17,570 bases of DNA from Thioalkalivibrio sp. (lineage in GTDB: Bacteria; Pseudomonadota; Gammaproteobacteria; Ectothiorhodospirales; Ectothiorhodospiraceae): assembly GCA_018224485.1 (NCBI GenBank), contig JAGTVE010000076.1:1-17570 (forward strand), read 5' to 3'. Position numbers and translations under genes: made by a program. Below are positions 14,535 to 17,570 of the stretch, in pieces. The stretch's first letter is position 1; each line of letters starts with the position of its first letter. The notes under the pieces were generated by a model. It did not search any database. It saw nothing but the letters and a program-made list of their open reading frames with translations, and had not been told where the DNA came from.

Positions 14535-15055
14535 ATCCCGGCAAGCCCCAGCGCCAGTTGCGTCACCACACTGGAGAGGACGACGAAGCCCAGCGCAATC
14601 GCCACGCCCGTCATGCGTCCCGCAAGGTCGAGCGCCTGCTGGAGGATGTGACCGAAGGCCAGCAACAGCCAGACCACCAGCCCGAGATAGACGATCAGTG
14701 CCGGCATCGAGACCTCCCCCTCAGCCAGATCCGGCGGAAAGAGGCCGAGCAGCACCGCCATCACCAGTCCCAACAGGGCGCTGACGCCGACCATCGCGGT
14801 GTAGGTCTGCATCCAGCGCGCGGCCTTTCCCTGCAGACCCAGCACCGCCAGCACGAACAGGTACAGCACCGCGAGGTCGAGCACGCTGAGAAACAGGCTG
14901 GTCGCGAACCCGTACATCGGCGCGGCGATCAGGATGCCGGAGAACACCGATGCCCCCATCCAGAACATCAGTACGCCCTGATCCGCCATCAGGTCCTGCG
15001 GTCCCCGGCGCAGGCGCAGTATCTCCAGCATCGGGACAACGGTGTTCAGGCTCAT
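14531..15055 (-). CDS. Yip1-like small multi-pass membrane protein of unknown role
   Basis: A 174-residue protein with five probable membrane helices (about 28-48, 53-74, 85-106, 117-136 and 148-172), preceded by a short cytoplasmic-looking head with a basic LRLRRGPQ. Topology, length and the conserved early segment suggest the Yip1/YIP1-family membrane proteins often annotated in gammaproteobacteria; no catalytic motif is visible. The start codon overlaps the mlaA stop (TGATG) and is preceded by a strong GGAGG at 7 bases. The stop overlaps mpl in ATGA. Being wedged between an outer-membrane lipid-transport lipoprotein and a peptidoglycan recycling ligase suggests, but does not prove, an envelope function. 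Confidence 0.8.
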   Translation of the reverse strand: MSLNTVVPMLEILRLRRGPQDLMADQGVLMFWMGASVFSGILIAAPMYGFATSLFLSVLDLAVLYLFVLAVLGLQGKAARWMQTYTAMVGVSALLGLVMAVLLGLFPPDLAEGEVSMPALIVYLGLVVWLLLAFGHILQQALDLAGRMTGVAIALGFVVLSSVVTQLALGLAGI

Positions 15056-15855
15056 CAGAACGCCTCCTCAGCTTCCAGCGCCTCCAGGGCCTCGAGCTCT
15101 TCCAGCTCGTCCAGGTCGTCCAGCCACGCCTCGTCGTCCACCACCTCGCCATCACGGACCAGGAATTCCCGGCGCTGCAGCCAGAGATCCCGCACCGCCA
15201 CGTAGCGGTCCTCCGAGTAGGCGTCCAGCAGGTCTTCGGTGGCCAGAAGACCGGCCCTCGCGTGCACCACATCGAGCACCAGGAGGACCGCGAAATTGTC
15301 GCGCAGCTCGCGCGACCCGCTGACCGTGTAATTGCGGGGATTGGTGTAGAAATCGACCACCAGCGCAGGGGCCTCGCGGGCGCTGCTCGGCCCCAGGAAC
15401 GGAAGCTGGAGGTAGGGACCGGCAGGTACGCCCCAGACGCCGAGCGTCTGCCCGAAGTCCTCGTTGTGCTTGGCCAGTCCCATCGGGCTGGCAACGTCGA
15501 TCAGGCCGAAGACGCCGAAAGAGGAATTGAACAGGATCCGTGCCGTATCGGAGGCGGCGTTGTGAAACTTGCCCTGCAGCACGTTGTTGAAGGCCACTCT
15601 GAAATCGTCCAGGTTCGAGAAGAAATTGCCCACGCCGGTCTGCAAGGGGTCAGGGAGTTCCGAGTAGACCTCGGCCGCCGGCTTCAGCACGGCCCGGTCC
15701 AGCCGGTCATTGAAGGCGAATACCGCGCGATTGTAGGGCTCCAGCGGATCCTCGGGATGGCGATCCTCCGACGGGACGCTTGCGCAGCCGGAGAGAAGTG
15801 CGAGCAGCAGCAGAAGGGCCACGCTCCGGTAGGGCCTCGGGAGGTGCTTGTGCAT
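15055..15855 (-). CDS. mlaA: MlaA (VacJ), outer-membrane lipoprotein of phospholipid transport
   Basis: Outer-membrane component that removes phospholipid from the outer leaflet and hands it to MlaC. The 266-residue precursor has a basic head, a hydrophobic core and the lipobox LLSGCAS (lipidated Cys24). Family blocks are DPLEPYNRAVFAFNDRLDRAV, the NFFSNLDDFRVAFNNVLQGK segment, SFGVFGLIDVASPMGL, EDFGQTLGVWGVPAGPYLQL and the LPFLGPSS block. The ATG at 15855-15853 is chosen because it begins the signal peptide and has GAGG upstream; the open frame extends 16 codons further. The last 31 residues are unusually acidic (15 Asp/Glu, no Lys/Arg) with LEALEALEAEEA-type repeats. It lies 77 bases after argG and overlaps the next gene. 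Confidence 0.96.
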   Translation of the reverse strand: MHKHLPRPYRSVALLLLLALLSGCASVPSEDRHPEDPLEPYNRAVFAFNDRLDRAVLKPAAEVYSELPDPLQTGVGNFFSNLDDFRVAFNNVLQGKFHNAASDTARILFNSSFGVFGLIDVASPMGLAKHNEDFGQTLGVWGVPAGPYLQLPFLGPSSAREAPALVVDFYTNPRNYTVSGSRELRDNFAVLLVLDVVHARAGLLATEDLLDAYSEDRYVAVRDLWLQRREFLVRDGEVVDDEAWLDDLDELEELEALEALEAEEAF

Positions 15856-15932
15856 CCGGTCCTCGATTGTCGTTCCATGCGTCCACCGGGTGGCACGGCG
15901 CACCGGTGCCCCAGAACCCCGGCGCGCCGCCC

Positions 15933-17159
15933 TCAGCCCTGGGAGCGGTTGCGGACGGCCGCGGTGCGCAGGCGCAGCGCGTTGAGCTTGATGAAGCCCG
16001 CGGCATCCTTCTGGTCAAAGGCGCCGGCGTCGTCTTCAAAGGTGGCGATCGCGTCATCGAACAGGCTGTCCGACTCCGAGCGCCGACCGGCGACGATCAC
16101 GTTGCCCTTGTACAGACGCAGGCGCACGCTGCCATTCACCACCGACTGGGTCTGGTCGATCGCGGCCTGCAGCATGCGCCGCTCCGGGCTCCACCAGTAG
16201 CCGTTGTAGATCAGGCTCGCATAGCGGGGCATCAACTCGTCCTTCAGGTGCGCAACCTCGCGGTCCAGTGTCAGGGACTCCAGCGCGCGACGCGCCTTCA
16301 GCAGGATGGTCCCACCCGGTGTCTCGTAGCAGCCGCGCGACTTCATCCCCACATACCGGTTCTCGACCAGGTCCAGCCGCCCGATCCCATTCTCGCCACC
16401 GATGCGGTTCAGTTCGGACAGCAGCTGCGCCGGGGTCAGCGGCATGCCGTTCAGCGTGACCGGATCCCCCTGCTCGAAACCGATCTCCATCGTCGTGGAC
16501 ACGTCGGGGGCGGCCTCCGGTGACACGGTCCAGCGCCACATGTCCTCCTCCGCCTCGACCCAGGGGTCCTCCAGCGGGCCGCCTTCGTAGGAAATGTGCA
16601 GCAGGTTCGCGTCCATCGAGTATGGCGACTTCTTGCCCTGCTTCGCGAAGTCCACCGGGATGCCGTGCTGCTCGGCGTAGGCCATCAGCCGCTCGCGCGA
16701 GGTCAGGTCCCACTCGCGCCAGGGTGCGATCACCTGGATACCGGGTGTCAGCGCATAGGCGCCGAGTTCGAAGCGGACCTGATCGTTGCCCTTTCCGGTC
16801 GCGCCGTGCGCGATCGCATCCGCTCCGGTCTCATTCGCGATCTCGACCAGGCGGCGCGCGATCAGCGGCCGAGCGATCGAGGTACCCAGCAGGTACTCGC
16901 CCTCGTACAGCGTATTGGCCCGGAACATCGGAAACACGTAATCGCGCACGAATTCCTCGCGCAGATCCTCGATGTAGATATGCCGCACCCCCAGCGCCTC
17001 GGCCTTCGTGCGGGCCGGCTCCACCTCCTCGCCCTGCCCCAGATCCGCGGTGAAGGTGATCACCTCGCAGTCATAGGTCTCCTGCAGCCACTTCAGGATC
17101 ACCGAGGTATCCAATCCACCCGAATAGGCCAGCACCACCCGGGAAACATTCGCTTTCAT
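15933..17159 (-). CDS. argG: ArgG, argininosuccinate synthase
   Basis: Joins citrulline and aspartate, using ATP, in the penultimate step of arginine synthesis. The 408-residue protein begins MKANVSRVVLAYSGGLDTSV, with the PP-loop YSGGLDTS at 12-19. It also contains AHGATGKGNDQVRFE, WREWDLTSRE, the SMDANLLHISYEGG block and ENRYVGMKSRGCYETPGG. The length is that of the shorter ArgG group of about 400 residues, not the 447-residue E. coli type. I chose the ATG at 17159-17157, which has AGGA 7 bases upstream; the frame could begin 7 codons earlier. It is the first gene of the minus-strand series and may be cotranscribed with mlaA, 77 bases on. No ArgR box is recognisable upstream. Confidence 0.97.
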   Translation of the reverse strand: MKANVSRVVLAYSGGLDTSVILKWLQETYDCEVITFTADLGQGEEVEPARTKAEALGVRHIYIEDLREEFVRDYVFPMFRANTLYEGEYLLGTSIARPLIARRLVEIANETGADAIAHGATGKGNDQVRFELGAYALTPGIQVIAPWREWDLTSRERLMAYAEQHGIPVDFAKQGKKSPYSMDANLLHISYEGGPLEDPWVEAEEDMWRWTVSPEAAPDVSTTMEIGFEQGDPVTLNGMPLTPAQLLSELNRIGGENGIGRLDLVENRYVGMKSRGCYETPGGTILLKARRALESLTLDREVAHLKDELMPRYASLIYNGYWWSPERRMLQAAIDQTQSVVNGSVRLRLYKGNVIVAGRRSESDSLFDDAIATFEDDAGAFDQKDAAGFIKLNALRLRTAAVRNRSQG

Positions 17160-17221
17160 CAAGGCTTCCTTCTCTATCAAACGCCGCTCGTTACGTTCTG
17201 TGCCCGCGACCTTTGCGTCGT

Positions 17222-17287
17222 CCGGGACCGCCCGGCTACCCTCAGGGGCAGATCCCGCCGCTGAAGCGGAACCCGCCGCCGGGTAGC
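17222..17287 (-). promoter_or_regulatory. Structured segment in the presumed argG leader
   Basis: Read toward argG, the region contains three short perfect stems: ACCCG(GCGG)CGGGT at 17284-17271, CCGC(TTCA)GCGG at 17269-17258 and CCGGG(CGGT)CCCGG at 17235-17222. An enclosing 7-bp pairing, GCTACCC (17287-17281) with GGGTAGC (17241-17235), competes with the first and third hairpins. Mutually exclusive pairings are what an attenuator or leader RNA would show. No known riboswitch class is recognised. A GC-rich intergenic repeat is the simpler alternative. Confidence 0.35.
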
Positions 17288-17378
17288 ATCCCCGGTCCGG
17301 ATACGCTCAAGCCATCCATGGCCGCCAACGGTCCGCACCGGGGACGCCACCCAGCGGCTCAAGCCGTGCCCAGTCTAG

Positions 17379-17500
17379 TGGGCCATGCGGAACGCTCGCT
17401 ACTGTCACACCACCAGGCCCAGCATGCAAATGCCCGACCTTGCCCCGTGCGACGCTGTTCACGGGATCAGCTCGATGGTGGGCCCGCTGCGCTTGGCCCA
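17379..17500. mobile_element. MITE-like intergenic repeat with imperfect inverted ends
   Basis: TGGGCCATGCGGAACG (17379-17394) and the reverse complement of 17485-17500 (TGGGCCAAGCGCAGCG) agree at 13 of 16 positions, giving inverted ends about 122 bases apart. The right end also carries its own hairpin, GGTGGGCC (17477-17484) with GGCCCACC (17495-17502). It ends in the GTAGGGTGGGCCAAGCGCAG pattern seen in many gammaproteobacterial intergenic repeats. It encodes no transposase. Whether it is a mobilisable MITE or a static repeat is unknown. Confidence 0.45.
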
Positions 17501-17570
17501 CCCTACAACACCCACCGCTACCGCCCCAGGCACGGCCCAAGAACACACGTTGCCCCCAACGCTGAGGGCG

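Larger units (their letters stand above)
17160..17570. other. 411-base region without a gene, upstream of argG
   Basis: No convincing protein or tRNA gene is present. Near argG the region holds its leader with an AGGA ribosome site. Farther upstream are clustered hairpins (17222-17287) and then a MITE-like repeat (17379-17500). Open frames here have poor composition, and one of them (17307-17546) is a translation of the repeat. I could not identify a clear sigma-70 promoter for argG. Confidence 0.6.

Noticed and set aside
15856..15932. Intrinsic terminator between argG and mlaA, based on the GCACCGGTGC palindrome at 15900-15909
   Set aside because: The palindrome leaves no proper loop and is not followed by a T-run; readthrough into mlaA is at least as likely.
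17307..17546. 79-codon minus-strand frame containing VGQAQRAHH
   Set aside because: This peptide pattern is the translation of the GTAGGGTGGGCC-type intergenic repeat, a frequent spurious annotation, not a gene.
17160..17570. tRNA gene or CRISPR array in the gene-free region
   Set aside because: No T-loop-like GGTTCRANTCC box or cloverleaf, and no regularly spaced direct repeats.

Overview
This window is GC-rich, gene-dense chromosome from a Gram-negative bacterium. The kdsD-kdsC-lptC-lptA-lptB-rpoN-hpf-ptsN-rapZ-HPr order, with divergent mla genes beside it, is the gammaproteobacterial arrangement. Two additions to the enterobacterial version, hprK between ptsN and rapZ and a mannose-family EIIA before HPr, together with the GC-rich sequence, suggest an environmental gammaproteobacterium such as a member of the Ectothiorhodospiraceae/Chromatiales. 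That placement is inference from gene order and codon use. Almost everything here is core genome, and I see no phage, plasmid, defence or CRISPR module.

Layout: (1) 1-2027, minus strand: mlaE (cut by the window edge), mlaF, and an unrecognised 201-residue gene. (2) 2028-2165: divergent control region. (3) 2166-5553, plus strand: kdsD, kdsC, lptC, lptA, lptB, each overlapping the next. They make and activate the Kdo precursor pathway and export LPS. (4) 5700-10474, plus strand: rpoN, hpf, ptsN, hprK, rapZ, an EIIA-Man protein and HPr, a sigma-54 and regulatory phosphotransferase cluster with no sugar permease. (5) 10475-10562: convergent intergenic region with hairpins and a 13-bp tandem repeat. 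(6) 17159-10563, minus strand: argG, mlaA, a five-helix membrane protein, mpl, ubiX, a LON-domain protein, thioredoxin and an AEC-type transporter, mostly overlapping. (7) 17160-17570: 411 bases without a gene, holding the argG leader and a MITE-like repeat.

Functionally the window is dominated by the cell envelope. MlaF/MlaE (inner membrane) and MlaA (outer membrane) belong to the same phospholipid-transport pathway and sit at opposite ends. KdsD/KdsC and LptC/A/B supply and move LPS, and Mpl recycles peptidoglycan peptide. The PTS cluster probably senses the carbon/nitrogen state: HprK can act on HPr Ser46, which is conserved here, and RapZ controls the amino-sugar supply for the envelope.

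The observations most worth a second look are the regulatory PTS branch, the structured segment upstream of argG, the MITE-like element, the membrane gene wedged by overlaps between mlaA and mpl, and the divergent kdsD promoter region with its inverted repeat. None amounts to a clear undescribed system.
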